Positions 1 to 10,111 of a stretch of 64,000 bases of DNA are shown piece by piece. This DNA comes from Bacteroidales bacterium. GTDB taxonomy: Bacteria; Bacteroidota; Bacteroidia; Bacteroidales; UBA1715. The translations under genes and the position numbers were made by a program. Numbering within the stretch: the first letter of the stretch is position 1; the number at the start of each line of letters is the position of its first letter. The stretch lies in the NCBI GenBank assembly GCA_016714605.1, contig JADKDL010000009.1, positions 62,001 through 126,000 on the forward strand, read 5' to 3'. The notes beneath the pieces were generated by a model, which saw only the letters and a program-made list of their open reading frames with translations, had not been told where the DNA came from and ran no database searches.

Positions 1-424
1 CCATATATTCCATATCGCTTGCGTTTGAAAAAGAATTCCACTGTCCGTGATTTTCCAAAACATAATACTCAATTGTTTCGTTCCTTGTCCATCCATACAA
101 AGCTAATAATGCATAACTTCCACCATTAAAGGTGCCACTGAAACAAACATTGCGATCAACTCTTCCTTGCAACCAACCTTTACCTCCAAAAAATTCTGAT
201 GCATTTGACCATTTTGTCGAATAATTTCCATCGGCTCCCAATGTCATAGAAATAGATCCTTGAGATTCGGCTCTCCAAAAATAGTAGAACCGACCATCAT
301 GTGTACCTTTTTCGTTAATTGTTAAAGTTTGACCTTCTACTAGAAATGAGTTAAAACAAACTAGTATTAAGACAAAAATATTTTGGAATAATCTTGGTAA
401 ATTTAAATAACTAACATTCTTCAT
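1..424 (-). CDS. GH11 endo-1,4-beta-xylanase, truncated by window edge
   Basis: The reverse strand encodes 141 residues from an ATG at 424 and runs off the left edge. A hydrophobic N-terminus of about 32 residues ending in EGQ looks like a signal peptide, so the enzyme is probably exported. The body follows the GH11 beta-jelly-roll pattern: a GTHDGRFYYFW segment, MTLGADGNYS, GGKGW, a SGTF strand, and YGWTRNETIEYYV. In GH11 enzymes the Glu of the IEYY motif (here E119) is the catalytic nucleophile; the acid/base Glu would lie outside the window. The family hydrolyses internal beta-1,4 bonds of xylan. What follows the catalytic domain (a CBM or T9SS domain) cannot be seen. Confidence 0.88.
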   Translation of the reverse strand, partial: MKNVSYLNLPRLFQNIFVLILVCFNSFLVEGQTLTINEKGTHDGRFYYFWRAESQGSISMTLGADGNYSTKWSNASEFFGGKGWLQGRVDRNVCFSGTFNGGSYALLALYGWTRNETIEYYVLENHGQWNSFSNASDMEYM

Positions 425-775
425 ATTGGTTTTTTTTTGGTTATTAGAGTGTTGAAGATAAACCACATATATTTATCCTCTCACAAAGGAAACAATATTA
501 AAAAACAATACAAATAAGAAATGTTGTATAATCATAGTACAAATGTTTTATTGTATTGTGATTTCAAATAATTCATCAAAGAACTTCTTTAAAATAAATA
601 ATCTGGGACAGATTGAAATTGAACTTATTGAGGGTATAGCTCAGGGTCTCATTCTTAATGTAAGAATTACTTAAAACACAAATTGTTTTTTTTAATTGCC
701 ATTGCAATTCGAAAATGATTTAGTAAAATTGCAACTTATTTTAAGTATCATTGAATCATTAAATTTAAAAAACAG
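425..775. other. Divergent intergenic region
   Basis: About 350 bases separate the leftward xylanase gene from the rightward T9SS cargo gene, so both promoters should lie here. The stretch is very AT-rich. I see no convincing TAnnTTTG element, tRNA or strong hairpin. Confidence 0.5.
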
Positions 776-2215
776 ATGAAAAAAATTATTACCCTATTAT
801 TTACACTCTTTTTGGCAAGTGTTCTATTTGCGCAAACCGGATCGGTTGCGGTAGTTTCAATACCCGATGAAATTGAAGCCGGAGACACTGTAGATATACA
901 AGTATCTTACACCTCTAATATTCCGGTAACTGTTACAGCTCAATTGTTTCAAACACAAGAAAATTTACTATCACCTGATTATAACACTTGGGTTAAGGCA
1001 TTTACTTTAAAAGATAAGCCTGCTGATACTAATGCTATAGTTACCATTAGTTTTATAGTACCGGGAAGCACAGCTCCTTCTACTACATTAACAAACAGAC
1101 AGTACACTTTTGATTTCAAATTAACCCCAACAGCAGGTGGAAGCGATTTTGGCTATAATAATGGAACCGCTGATCATACCGTTATTATTAAACCTTCTTC
1201 TATTGTTTTTGATAAAATAGATTTCAAAAATGCAGAAGTGCTAATAAAAAAAGTTGGAGAGACGATTACTGTAGATTTTGAATATACTTTATCAGATGTA
1301 CGTAATGTAAAAGCTGGTATTGCTATATATTCAAGCACCGGTGCTTGGGTTGGAAATGCAATGGTTGGAGAAACGGAAGTGGCTCAATATTTTTCTGACC
1401 AAGCAAAAACTACAACCACTCCGGTTCAAAAAACTGCTACTATAGTTATTCCAGAAGGTTTAAAACCTAGTGCTTTGCTTGAAAATGGCAATGTTTATAA
1501 ATTGGTAGTTACAATAGCTAAAGCTGATTGGGGATGGATAACAGACAAAAAAGTTGACATCACTATTGAAAATATTGAAGAAGTTGTTGAAGAACGTATT
1601 CAATTACCTTCTTATATGTTATCAGAGGTAGAAGCAGGTAAATCTTTAGATTTTGGTGTTATGTATTTCCTTGCAGAGACAAGAAATTTGAAAGCTGCTC
1701 TTGCAATTTATACTACAGAAGGTGTTTTTGAATCGGTAGTTACGGTTGATAATAATGAAGTAGCTCAGATGTTTGACGCTGTAGCTGCAACTGGTGCTAC
1801 TGCTGCAACTCAAGTGGTGAGCCTAGATTTGCCTTCTACAATTACTCCTTCGGCTAGTTTACCTGCCGGTAAAGTTTACAAACTTGAAATTTCTATAATT
1901 GGTACTGATGGAACTGTTATTAAGAAAGAGACTTCTCCTTTTACTGTAACTGCAGTAAAAACTACTGAGACCGAAATTTCTACTACAGGTTTATCTATTT
2001 TCCCACAACCTGCTACAGGAACTGAAGTAACGGTTAGTTATGATGGTGATATTAATGCTGTTGTTGTGAGAAATGAAGCTGGTGTTACGGTAAATACTGA
2101 TATTGTTTATAATGGAACAACTGCTGTAATAAATACAAGCAATCTAAGTAATGGTTTATATTTTGTAACAGTATCAACTAACAATGGTGTTGCTGTTGTA
2201 AAGTTGATAAAATAA
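776..2215 (+). CDS. Secreted protein with duplicated beta-domain and T9SS type A sorting domain
   Basis: The 479-residue product starts with a clear signal peptide (MKKIITLLFTLFLASVLFAQ). Two related domains of roughly 120 residues follow. Each begins near an RNVKAGIAIY or RNLKAALAIY motif, continues through an EVAQ(Y/M)F motif, and ends near a YKL(V/E) strand (about residues 180-270 and 300-390). The last 75 residues match a T9SS type A (Por) sorting domain, with an IFPQPA turn, a NLSNGLYFV motif and a VVKLIK end. It is therefore probably carried across the outer membrane by T9SS and attached to the surface or released. I do not recognise the internal domains; a binding or adhesive role is only an inference. 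A good terminator follows it. Confidence 0.8.
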   Translation: MKKIITLLFTLFLASVLFAQTGSVAVVSIPDEIEAGDTVDIQVSYTSNIPVTVTAQLFQTQENLLSPDYNTWVKAFTLKDKPADTNAIVTISFIVPGSTAPSTTLTNRQYTFDFKLTPTAGGSDFGYNNGTADHTVIIKPSSIVFDKIDFKNAEVLIKKVGETITVDFEYTLSDVRNVKAGIAIYSSTGAWVGNAMVGETEVAQYFSDQAKTTTTPVQKTATIVIPEGLKPSALLENGNVYKLVVTIAKADWGWITDKKVDITIENIEEVVEERIQLPSYMLSEVEAGKSLDFGVMYFLAETRNLKAALAIYTTEGVFESVVTVDNNEVAQMFDAVAATGATAATQVVSLDLPSTITPSASLPAGKVYKLEISIIGTDGTVIKKETSPFTVTAVKTTETEISTTGLSIFPQPATGTEVTVSYDGDINAVVVRNEAGVTVNTDIVYNGTTAVINTSNLSNGLYFVTVSTNNGVAVVKLIK

Positions 2216-2235
2216 TTAGATTATATTTTTTAATT

Positions 2236-2276
2236 AAAAGCCCGAATTTGAGTAACATCATATTCGGGCTTTTTTG
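2236..2276 (+). terminator. Rho-independent terminator
   Basis: A 12-bp stem (AAAAGCCCGAAT paired with ATTCGGGCTTTT) with a 14-base loop is followed by a T-run. It lies 20 bases after the stop of the T9SS cargo gene. Confidence 0.85.
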
Positions 2277-2427
2277 TTTTGTAGTAATTGTGGATTCTTA
2301 CAATTTGGTAGACAAGCAAAAATATATTCATTCCACTGGCTAAAACCTAACTGCAATTCTTAATTTTAAAAAAATATGATTTTGTCAAATATTTCTATCT
2401 AACAAAATCACGATTGCATACTGACTA

Positions 2428-2637
2428 TTATTTTTCTTTAACAGGGCAGGTTCTGATACCAAAAGGTGCATAAAGCGGACAAAAGCTAATTATACTTGTT
2501 AATACAAACACACCACTAAGAATTAATAAAATTATACTAACTATTCCGGTAATAGTACCTGCAAAGTACAATACTCCAATAATTACAGCTATTATCACTC
2601 TGATAATTCTGTCAACTGTTCCCATGTTCTTTTTCAT
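2428..2637 (-). CDS. YgaP-like transmembrane domain protein (DUF2892)
   Basis: This 69-residue protein has two hydrophobic helices (about 10-30 and 33-50) after an MKKNMGTVDRIIR start, then an FCPLYAPFGIRTCPVK tail. That layout, including the two cysteines near the C-terminus, matches the small DUF2892 / YgaP-type membrane proteins that often accompany rhodanese and sulfur or thiol metabolism genes. No rhodanese gene is adjacent here. Its upstream region holds a near-ideal Crp/Fnr-type palindrome and a -7 box (see 2675-2718), so it is probably under redox or nutrient control. Confidence 0.8.
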   Translation of the reverse strand: MKKNMGTVDRIIRVIIAVIIGVLYFAGTITGIVSIILLILSGVFVLTSIISFCPLYAPFGIRTCPVKEK

Positions 2638-2674
2638 TATTCAAGATTTTTATATTACTAGCTACTAAGTATTG

Positions 2675-2718
2675 CAAATATATATCTAGTGTAACACGAC
2701 TACAGTGACTATAGTCAC
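2675..2718 (-). promoter_or_regulatory. Candidate Crp/Fnr-activated promoter of the YgaP-like gene
   Basis: On the minus strand TATATTTG (2675-2682) matches the Bacteroidota -7 consensus TAnnTTTG. A perfect 14-bp palindrome GTGACTATAGTCAC (2705-2718) is centred about 33 bases upstream of it, which puts it near -42 of a start site expected around 2669. That is the class II activator position. A near copy of the palindrome (TTGACTATAGTTAA, 58545-58558) lies at the same distance from a -7-like box in front of the gene next to the Crp/Fnr regulator at 58584-59162. Confidence 0.55.
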
Positions 2719-2820
2719 AATCTATATTTAGCCTTCATAAATATGTGTAAAAAAGAGATAAATAAATTTATATTCAAATATTTAATTGCGACTAATTTAA
2801 TTGACTAGTAAAGTATTAAA

Positions 2821-2856
2821 CAAAAAAACCTCCAAGAACTAATTATCTTGGAGGTT
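2821..2856 (-). terminator. Terminator of the collagen-like gene
   Basis: An 11-bp perfect stem (2827-2837 with 2846-2856, AACCTCCAAGA and its complement) is followed on the minus strand by a run of seven T. It sits just after the stop of the leftward collagen-like gene. Confidence 0.85.
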
Positions 2857-2883
2857 TGTAAATAAAAAAAATCTATTATAAAA

Positions 2884-5800
2884 TTAATCTTTCACACAAC
2901 GAACTGACTCGCCAAAGTATTTATTATTACTAGAAAAACTTATAAACGAAATACTTGAAGTGTTTAACGTTCTTACAAAAGCAGTGTTGGCCGAAGCTGA
3001 AGTTTCGGTACTTGTCCAAAAATAAGTTTCGTTACCCAAACCAACATAACTATAACCAACATCACCTGTAGGTAAAGCATTAAATTTAGACGCATTGCTT
3101 TTATTTGAATAATCAGAATTTCCAACAGCACCAACATTAGAAGTTGCATTCCATCCAGTTGATGAAGCTATTGACTTTGCAATTCTATTTGCAGTAACTG
3201 TTCCATCGTAATTAAATCCGTTTTCCATCAAAAAATTCTGTAAAACAACAAATTCATCTTCAGTTGGAATATGCCATCCACTAGGGCAAAGTTTTCCTGT
3301 ACTTACAGCATAAAAATTATAAAAACATCCGTACACTTTTTTTAAATTAATATCATTATCATAATAAGTAACAGCAGGAGTAATAAGATTCCTCCATAGA
3401 GAAACATCTGAAACCGTAGGAATCAAATTACCATCGTTATACTTAGATGTTTTTAAATTTTCAGACATCCATATTTGCGTTCCAATTTTTACAGTTTTAT
3501 ACACATTCCCGTCAATATCTGCAACGGTTTCGGAACCAACTACAATTTTAATTTCTGGAGAATAAGAAGTACCTACGCTGTTTGATGCATAAGCTCTAAC
3601 ATAATAGGTTGTACCATTCATCAATCCATTTATATTGCTAATAAAACTACCAGAAGTACTTCCATCAACAGTTTTGTTGTTAGAAATAGTAGGATTATTT
3701 GATGTATTCCAACAAACACCACTAAGCAATATTTGAGAACCTCCATTATTAGCAATTGAAACGCTTATGCTTGCACTTCCTGATGATACAGTTGATAGAA
3801 CAATTGAGGTAATTGAAGGACTCATAGCAGCAGCTGTATTAAATGTAACTTGACTTCCATATGTAGTACCTGATGCTGTTATTGCATAAGCTCTCGCGAA
3901 AATTAATGTAGATCCAGGTAAACCGGAAATTGTACCTGAGAAAGTACCACTACCACTACCAATTACTACTTTATTGTTTGTAATAGACGGCAAAGGCGAG
4001 ATGCTCCAGCAAACACCACGTTCAGTTACTGCACCAGTTGTAGCTGTTACGGTACCTCCACAAATAGCACTTATATTAGTTACAGAAGATACTGCTGAAG
4101 TAGTAATTGTTGGTGGAGTTGTAAAGGTAACCTCATTACCATATACTGTTCCATAAGTATTTGTTGCAAAAGATCTTGCATAGAATATAGTACCAGAAGC
4201 TAATGCAGAAAGGTATGACGAGAAACTACCATTGCCAGAACCAGATGCTACCGAATTATTTGCAATTGTAGGATTTGTTGTGGTAGCATAGCAAAAACCA
4301 CGACTGGTTACAACAGCTCCATTATCATCAGTAACTTCTCCATAAAGATATAGACTATTAGAACTTATTGGCAAAGGTGAATTTGATGTAGTTTTTACAG
4401 AAGGGATCCCTGAAATAATAGAAGTTGTAGCTACTATATAATTACCATAACTTATTCCACTTGAATTTTCAGCAAAAGCTCTAATATAATATGTAGTACC
4501 TGGTGTCAAACCAGTTATTTGAGTTTTAAAAGCTCCAGTACTGTTATCGTAGTTGTATAGCACTGAATTACTAACGGTTGGAATTCCTATTGTGCTCCAA
4601 CAAACACCTTTGCTCGTTACAGAACCACCTTTTTGATCAGAAATGATACCTCCGGTAATAATACTACTAGCAGAAATATATGTCGCTTCAACAGTATTTA
4701 TTCCTATTAAACCTCCAGGAAGTGTCGTAAGCACTTGCGTGCCTCCATAGTTTGTACCACTACTGGTTGTATAGTATGGTCTAACATAGTAGGTAGTGAA
4801 TGGTTGTAAATATGATACCGATAAAAAAACGTTCCCTGCATTTCCGCCTCCATAAATTACAGTAGAATTTGATGTAGTTGGAGATGATTCGGTGGTACTA
4901 TAACATAATCCTTTTTGTGTAATCGGAAATCCATTACTACCGGTAACAGATACTTCACATTTAAACATTGTGGCAGTAATTTCAGATGGTGTACTCATTG
5001 TAATATTTAAATAACCTAAACCAGTCCAAGTAGGGATACGAGAAGTATTCAATTCTAATTGCTGACCAGCTTTTCCGGCAGCAATAGGTAGCCAAGTAGT
5101 ACCATTCCAATAGAGTATATCTCCTACATTGCTTCCAACAATACCTTGTTCAGCAAGGCTGGAAGGTTTGTTTAACAAGTCGGTATAGCTGCCAGAGGTT
5201 GCTACGTTAGCAAGAGCAGAAGTATTTACTTTTCCCGAAAGTTCTGTGTTTATTTTTGCAGAACTCCACAAACCTGTAGTTGAGGTAGTAGCATCGTTTA
5301 TTGCATTTGTACCCGGAGTACCTTGTAGACCTTGAATACCTTGTGGTCCTGTTAAGCCTTGTATACCTTGTATGCCTTGGTCGCCTCTTGCTCCTTTAAG
5401 AGAAGCTAAGAAAGTAGCTTCTGTACCGGTATTTCCGGCAGCTAACCACGATTGGTATGCTGAACTTCCTACGTTACCTTGTGGACCTGTAGCACCTGTT
5501 AATCCTTGTATACCCTGAACACCTTGAGTACCTTGATCGCCTTTTGCACCTTTTAAAGAAGCAAGAAAAGCAGCCTCTGTACCAGTATTTCCAGCTGCTA
5601 ACCATGTTTGGTAAGCCGATTTTCCATCAAGACCTTGAATACCTTGTGGTCCGGCAAGACCTTGAATACCTTGATCTCCTTTAACACCTGCTACTCCGGC
5701 AGCACCAGTTAAGCCTTGAATACCTTGTACACCTTGAGAACCTTTTAATGAAGCCAAGAAAGCTGCTTCTGTTCCAGTATTTCCGGCAGCTAACCAAATT

Positions 5801-8800
5801 TGGTAAGCCGATTTACCATCTGCACCAGTAAGCCCTTGAGAACCTTCTGGTCCGGCAGGAGCTTGAAATTCTGTCCAGTGGGTCATATCTTGATATGGGT
5901 GGAAAGTGCCATTAATCGGAGATTGGCATATCCACATAGACTGAACGGTAGCACTGCTCGAAGAGCGATCAAAAACATAATCACCGCTAATGTATGCCGT
6001 TCCACTCAGCCAACTTCCTTTATTTACAAGACCTGTTCCTGCATCGCCTTTGTCTCCTTTTGCACCTTGTACTCCTTGAATTCCGGCAGATCCAGTCAAA
6101 CCTTGTATACCTTGATCTCCTTTTGCTCCTTTTAATGAAGCCAAGAAAGCAGCTTCTGTACCAGTATTTCCAGCAGCTAACCATATTTGGTATGCAGATT
6201 TTCCGTCGATACCTTGGTTACCTTGTGCTCCTGTTATACCTTGTAAACCTTGAGCTCCAGTTGCACCTTTTAATGAAGCCAAGAAAGCAGCTTCTGTTCC
6301 AGTATTTCCAGAAGCTAACCAAGTTTGGTATGCTGATTTTCCATCAATACCATTTATACCATCTTTACCGATAGCACCTTGAATACCTTGTACACCTTGA
6401 GCACCGGCTATGCCTCTTTCTCCTTTAATAGCTGCTATAAATTCTGTCTCAGTACCAGTATTTCCAGCAGCTAACCATGTTTGGTATGCCGATAGACCAT
6501 TTGTACCGTTTGTTCCATTAGCACCGTTTTTACCAGCAATACCTTGTATCCCTTGCTCTCCTTTTGCTCCTTTTAATGAAGCAATGAAGTCTATTTCAGA
6601 ACCTGTGTTTCCTGCATCAATCCATATTTGGTATGCAGAGAGACCTTCGGTTCCATTAATACCGTCTTTCCCATTAGCTCCGTTTATTCCGTTTTTACCT
6701 GCAACACCTTGGTCACCTTTAGCACCCTTAAGTGAAGCAATATAATCTATCTCAGAACCAGTATTTCCTGCATCAATCCATTGATCATAAGCAGATTTAC
6801 CATCAATACCATTAACTCCATCTTTTCCATTAGTACCATTGATACCGTTTTTACCAGCAACTCCTTGTATACCTTGGTCTCCTTTATCTCCTTTTAGAGA
6901 TATAATGAAATCTGTTTCAGAACCCACGTTTCCTGCGTCTAACCAAGTTTGGTAAGCAGATTTTCCGTCAATACCGTTAATGCCATCTTTACCATTAATA
7001 CCATCTTTACCAACAAGTCCTTGTTCTCCGCTATCACCTTTTGGTCCAACAGGAGCTTGAAATTCAACCCAATTTGAAGCATCTTCAAAAGGTTTAACTG
7101 TAGAAGCTGAAGTTCCATTACCTTGATAAATCCACATTGAATTAACAGAGGCATTGGCTATGGAGCGGTCGAAAACATAATCTCCTTGTATATATTTAGT
7201 TCCTGAAACCCAAATTCCTTTATTTGTTAATCCAGCACCTGCATCACCTTTTTCACCTTGAATACCTTGAGAGCCTGTTTCGCCTTTTTCACCTTTTTCA
7301 CCTTGAGGACCGTGTAAACCAATTAAACCTTGATCACCTTTTTCACCTTTTACACCTTGAATACCTTGAGGTCCAGTTTCTCCTTGAATACCTTGTACCC
7401 CAATATCGCCTTTCGGACCAGCTGGAGCTGAAAATTCAACCCAATTTTCAGAATCAAGTGCAGGACTAATTGTAGAAATTGTTTTACCATCGCCTTGATA
7501 AATCCACATTGATTTTATTGCCGGATTTGTAGTTGATGACGCAAATGTATATTCGCCTGATAAATAAATAGTACCAGAAATCCATTCACCCCTATTAGTA
7601 AGTCCGGTACCAGCTTCGCCTTTATCACCCTGTTGTCCTTGAACACCTGGCTCACCTTTTTCACCTTGAATACCTTGTTCTCCATTAATACCTTTTAGCG
7701 AAACAATAAAATCGGTTTCAGAACCTGAGTTTCCAGCATCTATCCATGATTGGTAGGCAGATTTTCCGTCAATACCATTAATACCGTCTTTTCCATTTAT
7801 CCCTGCAATGCCTTGTTCACCATTATCGCCTTTAGGACCTACAGGAGCTTGAAATTCAACCCAAGAAGCGGCATTCACATACGGATTAACCGTAGAAGGC
7901 GATGTTCCATTGCCTTGATAAATCCACATTGAGTTTACCGCAGCATCAGCTTTGGAGCGGTCAAAAACATACTCACCTTGATTATAAATTGCTCCTGAAA
8001 CCCAAGTGCCTTTATTTGTTAAACCAGCACCTGCATCACCCTTTTCACCTTTGTCACCAGTATCTCCTTTTGGACCTTGTAAACCAATTAAACCTTGTTC
8101 ACCTTTGTCACCTTTGTCACCTTTTAATCCTTTAATACCTTGGGGACCTGTTTCACCTTGTATACCAGGAGCGCCAGTATCGCCCTTAACACCTTTTGGG
8201 CCAGCAGGAGCTTGAAATTCAACCCAATTTCTAGAATCTTGGTATGGACTTATTGTAGAAGCTGTTAATCCGTCGCCTTGATAAATCCACATTGAATTTA
8301 TTGCAGCATTTATAGTTGATTCATCAAAAGTGTATTCACCAACTTTATACATTGTACCGGGTATCCATTCTCCTCTATTGATAAGACCTGTTCCAGCATC
8401 GCCTTTAGTCCCAGCTTCACCTTTTTCACCTTGAATACCTTGTTCGCCTTTAGTTCCTTTTAATGAAGCAATGAAATCAGATTCCGAACCAGAATTACTT
8501 TCATTTAACCAAATTTCATATGCCGATTTTCCGTCAACACCATTAATACCGTCATTTCCAGCTTCGCCTTCGGGACCTGTAGGTGCATGAAATTCTATCC
8601 AGCTATTTGCATCAACAAAAGGTTTAACGGTAGAGGGAGTTGTTCCATTTCCTTGATAAATCCACATTGAATTTTTTGACGCATCAGCTATAGATCGGTC
8701 AAAAACATAATCTCCTTGAATATAAGTTGTTCCTGAGATCCAAGTACCTTTATTCGTTAATCCAACACCGGCATCTCCTTTTACACCTTGAGAAACCGGT

Positions 8801-8805
8801 TTCAC
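2884..8805 (-). CDS. Giant collagen-like surface protein, main part with FISUMP C-terminus
   Basis: This 1973-residue frame carries most of a protein whose N-terminus lies in other frames up to 9686. The N-terminal two thirds are Gly-X-Y collagen-like runs interrupted by two module types. One is a ~60-residue unit with W-S-G-x-x-Y-x-x-G-(D/E)-Y and MWIYQG motifs, resembling small carbohydrate-binding ChtBD3-type modules (six copies here). The other is a ~26-residue unit, GKSAYQxWLxAGNTGxExxF (eleven copies here). A spacer with a SxKINTELSGKV motif follows, then five ~90-residue Ig/FN3-like repeats each with a G(V/F/L)C(W/Y) motif. The end is a FISUMP domain (TIGR02145/PF09603): DGNVYKTVKIGTQIWMSENL, CPSGWHIPT, and RCVKD at the C-terminus. 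It is probably a long fibrous surface or adhesive protein. Confidence 0.85.
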   Translation of the reverse strand: MKPVSQGVKGDAGVGLTNKGTWISGTTYIQGDYVFDRSIADASKNSMWIYQGNGTTPSTVKPFVDANSWIEFHAPTGPEGEAGNDGINGVDGKSAYEIWLNESNSGSESDFIASLKGTKGEQGIQGEKGEAGTKGDAGTGLINRGEWIPGTMYKVGEYTFDESTINAAINSMWIYQGDGLTASTISPYQDSRNWVEFQAPAGPKGVKGDTGAPGIQGETGPQGIKGLKGDKGDKGEQGLIGLQGPKGDTGDKGEKGDAGAGLTNKGTWVSGAIYNQGEYVFDRSKADAAVNSMWIYQGNGTSPSTVNPYVNAASWVEFQAPVGPKGDNGEQGIAGINGKDGINGIDGKSAYQSWIDAGNSGSETDFIVSLKGINGEQGIQGEKGEPGVQGQQGDKGEAGTGLTNRGEWISGTIYLSGEYTFASSTTNPAIKSMWIYQGDGKTISTISPALDSENWVEFSAPAGPKGDIGVQGIQGETGPQGIQGVKGEKGDQGLIGLHGPQGEKGEKGETGSQGIQGEKGDAGAGLTNKGIWVSGTKYIQGDYVFDRSIANASVNSMWIYQGNGTSASTVKPFEDASNWVEFQAPVGPKGDSGEQGLVGKDGINGKDGINGIDGKSAYQTWLDAGNVGSETDFIISLKGDKGDQGIQGVAGKNGINGTNGKDGVNGIDGKSAYDQWIDAGNTGSEIDYIASLKGAKGDQGVAGKNGINGANGKDGINGTEGLSAYQIWIDAGNTGSEIDFIASLKGAKGEQGIQGIAGKNGANGTNGTNGLSAYQTWLAAGNTGTETEFIAAIKGERGIAGAQGVQGIQGAIGKDGINGIDGKSAYQTWLASGNTGTEAAFLASLKGATGAQGLQGITGAQGNQGIDGKSAYQIWLAAGNTGTEAAFLASLKGAKGDQGIQGLTGSAGIQGVQGAKGDKGDAGTGLVNKGSWLSGTAYISGDYVFDRSSSSATVQSMWICQSPINGTFHPYQDMTHWTEFQAPAGPEGSQGLTGADGKSAYQIWLAAGNTGTEAAFLASLKGSQGVQGIQGLTGAAGVAGVKGDQGIQGLAGPQGIQGLDGKSAYQTWLAAGNTGTEAAFLASLKGAKGDQGTQGVQGIQGLTGATGPQGNVGSSAYQSWLAAGNTGTEATFLASLKGARGDQGIQGIQGLTGPQGIQGLQGTPGTNAINDATTSTTGLWSSAKINTELSGKVNTSALANVATSGSYTDLLNKPSSLAEQGIVGSNVGDILYWNGTTWLPIAAGKAGQQLELNTSRIPTWTGLGYLNITMSTPSEITATMFKCEVSVTGSNGFPITQKGLCYSTTESSPTTSNSTVIYGGGNAGNVFLSVSYLQPFTTYYVRPYYTTSSGTNYGGTQVLTTLPGGLIGINTVEATYISASSIITGGIISDQKGGSVTSKGVCWSTIGIPTVSNSVLYNYDNSTGAFKTQITGLTPGTTYYIRAFAENSSGISYGNYIVATTSIISGIPSVKTTSNSPLPISSNSLYLYGEVTDDNGAVVTSRGFCYATTTNPTIANNSVASGSGNGSFSSYLSALASGTIFYARSFATNTYGTVYGNEVTFTTPPTITTSAVSSVTNISAICGGTVTATTGAVTERGVCWSISPLPSITNNKVVIGSGSGTFSGTISGLPGSTLIFARAYAITASGTTYGSQVTFNTAAAMSPSITSIVLSTVSSGSASISVSIANNGGSQILLSGVCWNTSNNPTISNNKTVDGSTSGSFISNINGLMNGTTYYVRAYASNSVGTSYSPEIKIVVGSETVADIDGNVYKTVKIGTQIWMSENLKTSKYNDGNLIPTVSDVSLWRNLITPAVTYYDNDINLKKVYGCFYNFYAVSTGKLCPSGWHIPTEDEFVVLQNFLMENGFNYDGTVTANRIAKSIASSTGWNATSNVGAVGNSDYSNKSNASKFNALPTGDVGYSYVGLGNETYFWTSTETSASANTAFVRTLNTSSISFISFSSNNKYFGESVRCVKD

Positions 8806-8835
8806 CTTTGTCGCCTTTAGGGCCTCGTAATCCTA

Positions 8836-9686
8836 TTAAACCTTGTTCACCTTTGTCTCCTTTAATTCCTTGCGGTCTTGTGCACCAGTATCGCCTTTTG
8901 GACCTGAAGGAGCTGTAAATTCAACCCAATTTTCAGAATCGAGAGCTGGACTAATAGTAGAAGTCGTTGTTCCGTTGCCTTGATATATCCACATTGAATT
9001 TATTGCAGCATTTGATGCTGATGCAGCAAATGTATATTCTCCAGATTTATAAATAGAACCTGATACCCATTCACCTCTATTAGTAAGTCCGGTTCCCGCA
9101 TCTCCTTTATCACCAGGAGTACCAGGTTCACCTTTTTCACCTTTTGTACCTTTTAATGAAGCAATGAATTCGGTTTCAGAACCCATGTTTCCAGCATCTA
9201 ACCAAGTTTGGTATGCAGATTTTCCGTCAATACCATTAATACCATCTTTTCCAGCTTCACCTTGTTCCCCTGTGTCGCCTTTTGGCCCAGGTATTGATGA
9301 GCCTGCAGTTTTTGCATAAAGTGCATAAGGAACACTAAGCAATTGCGTAACACTAGATATACTATAATCAGTGCCACCTGAGGGGTCTGTTTCTGTTTTT
9401 ATAAAATAAGGACCATTAGCCCAGTCAATTGACGAAAATCCTATTTTACCACCTATTTCAACACTAACCAAACCATTAGCATTGGTGTTTGGTGTTTGTA
9501 TTTCGGTGTATACAGTTGTTTCTGCAGTTCCTGCATGATGCTTATTTTCATACCTATAGTCTGATTTGACAATAAAGTATTGTTCGCATCGCGAATAACT
9601 GCTTGATAGCTCAGTTTTTGCGGACTTTGAGCCCACAAATAAGTTGAAAGCAATAATGTAATTACAATGGTTAATAATTTTCTCAT
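8836..9686 (-). pseudogene. N-terminal part of the collagen-like protein, frameshifted
   Basis: An ATG at 9686 opens MRKLLTIVITLLLSTYLWAQ, a signal peptide, then the conserved SYQAVIRD start of Bacteroidota collagen-like proteins. Near 9532 the frame changes by what looks like one lost base, and the expected sequence resumes (VYTEIQTPN, TETDPSGGTDY, LLSVPYALYAKTAG), followed by collagen repeats, one GKSAYQ module and one W-module. Near 8882 a second base is missing, and near 8796 one base appears to be extra, so the frame then returns to that of 2884-8805. In the short stretch between, the third frame still reads as Gly-X-Y repeats. The three indels are probably sequence errors or recent mutations in one ~2270-residue gene. 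Confidence 0.75.
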
Positions 9687-9692
9687 TTTCAA

Positions 9693-10111
9693 TTAATTTT
9701 AATAATTTTGATAATTTTTGATAATTTTTTAAGGTTTAATATATTAAGAGGTTGAACTAAATCAGTCCGAGATAACTTTGGACAAAAGTAATAATAATCT
9801 TTCTGATTGACGAATACTTATAACAGTATTTGTAAAATTTAAAACACTATTATTTAAAAAAAAACAAGATACCTCTTGTAGTATAGGCTGTATGAGCCAT
9901 AACAAGAATTGATACAGAGGTAAAAATTTTACTGAAATTTTTAAAAATATTTCAAATAGACTAAAATTTCGTTTAAATCAAAATTTCTAAACGGTGTTCT
10001 TATTAAACAAGGTGTGTTGTTTAATAAATAGAGAATATGAATAATTCTAAGAATGATGTAAAACCATTCAGACAGACTTTTATTAGCAACTTGTATTCTT
10101 CAATATAATAG
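9693..10111. other. Intergenic region upstream of the collagen-like gene
   Basis: About 420 AT-rich bases. It should hold the promoter of the leftward collagen-like gene and the end of the metallo-hydrolase transcript. Apart from a short direct repeat of ATAATTTTTGATAATTTTT near 9700-9730 I see no clear element. Confidence 0.4.

Noticed and set aside
625..660. GGGTATAGCTCAGGG-like stretch as a tRNA start
   Set aside because: It resembles a D-arm only by chance; no acceptor, anticodon or T-arm can be folded.
3974..8918. Pro- and Leu-rich open frames on the plus strand opposite the collagen-like gene
   Set aside because: They are antisense shadows of Gly-X-Y codons (GGT/CCA pattern) and lack starts, signals or homology.
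2884..9686. Collagen-like gene as a phage tail fibre
   Set aside because: Similar GKSAYQ and W-modules occur in phage fibres, but the signal peptide, FISUMP end and absence of phage genes point to a cell-surface protein.
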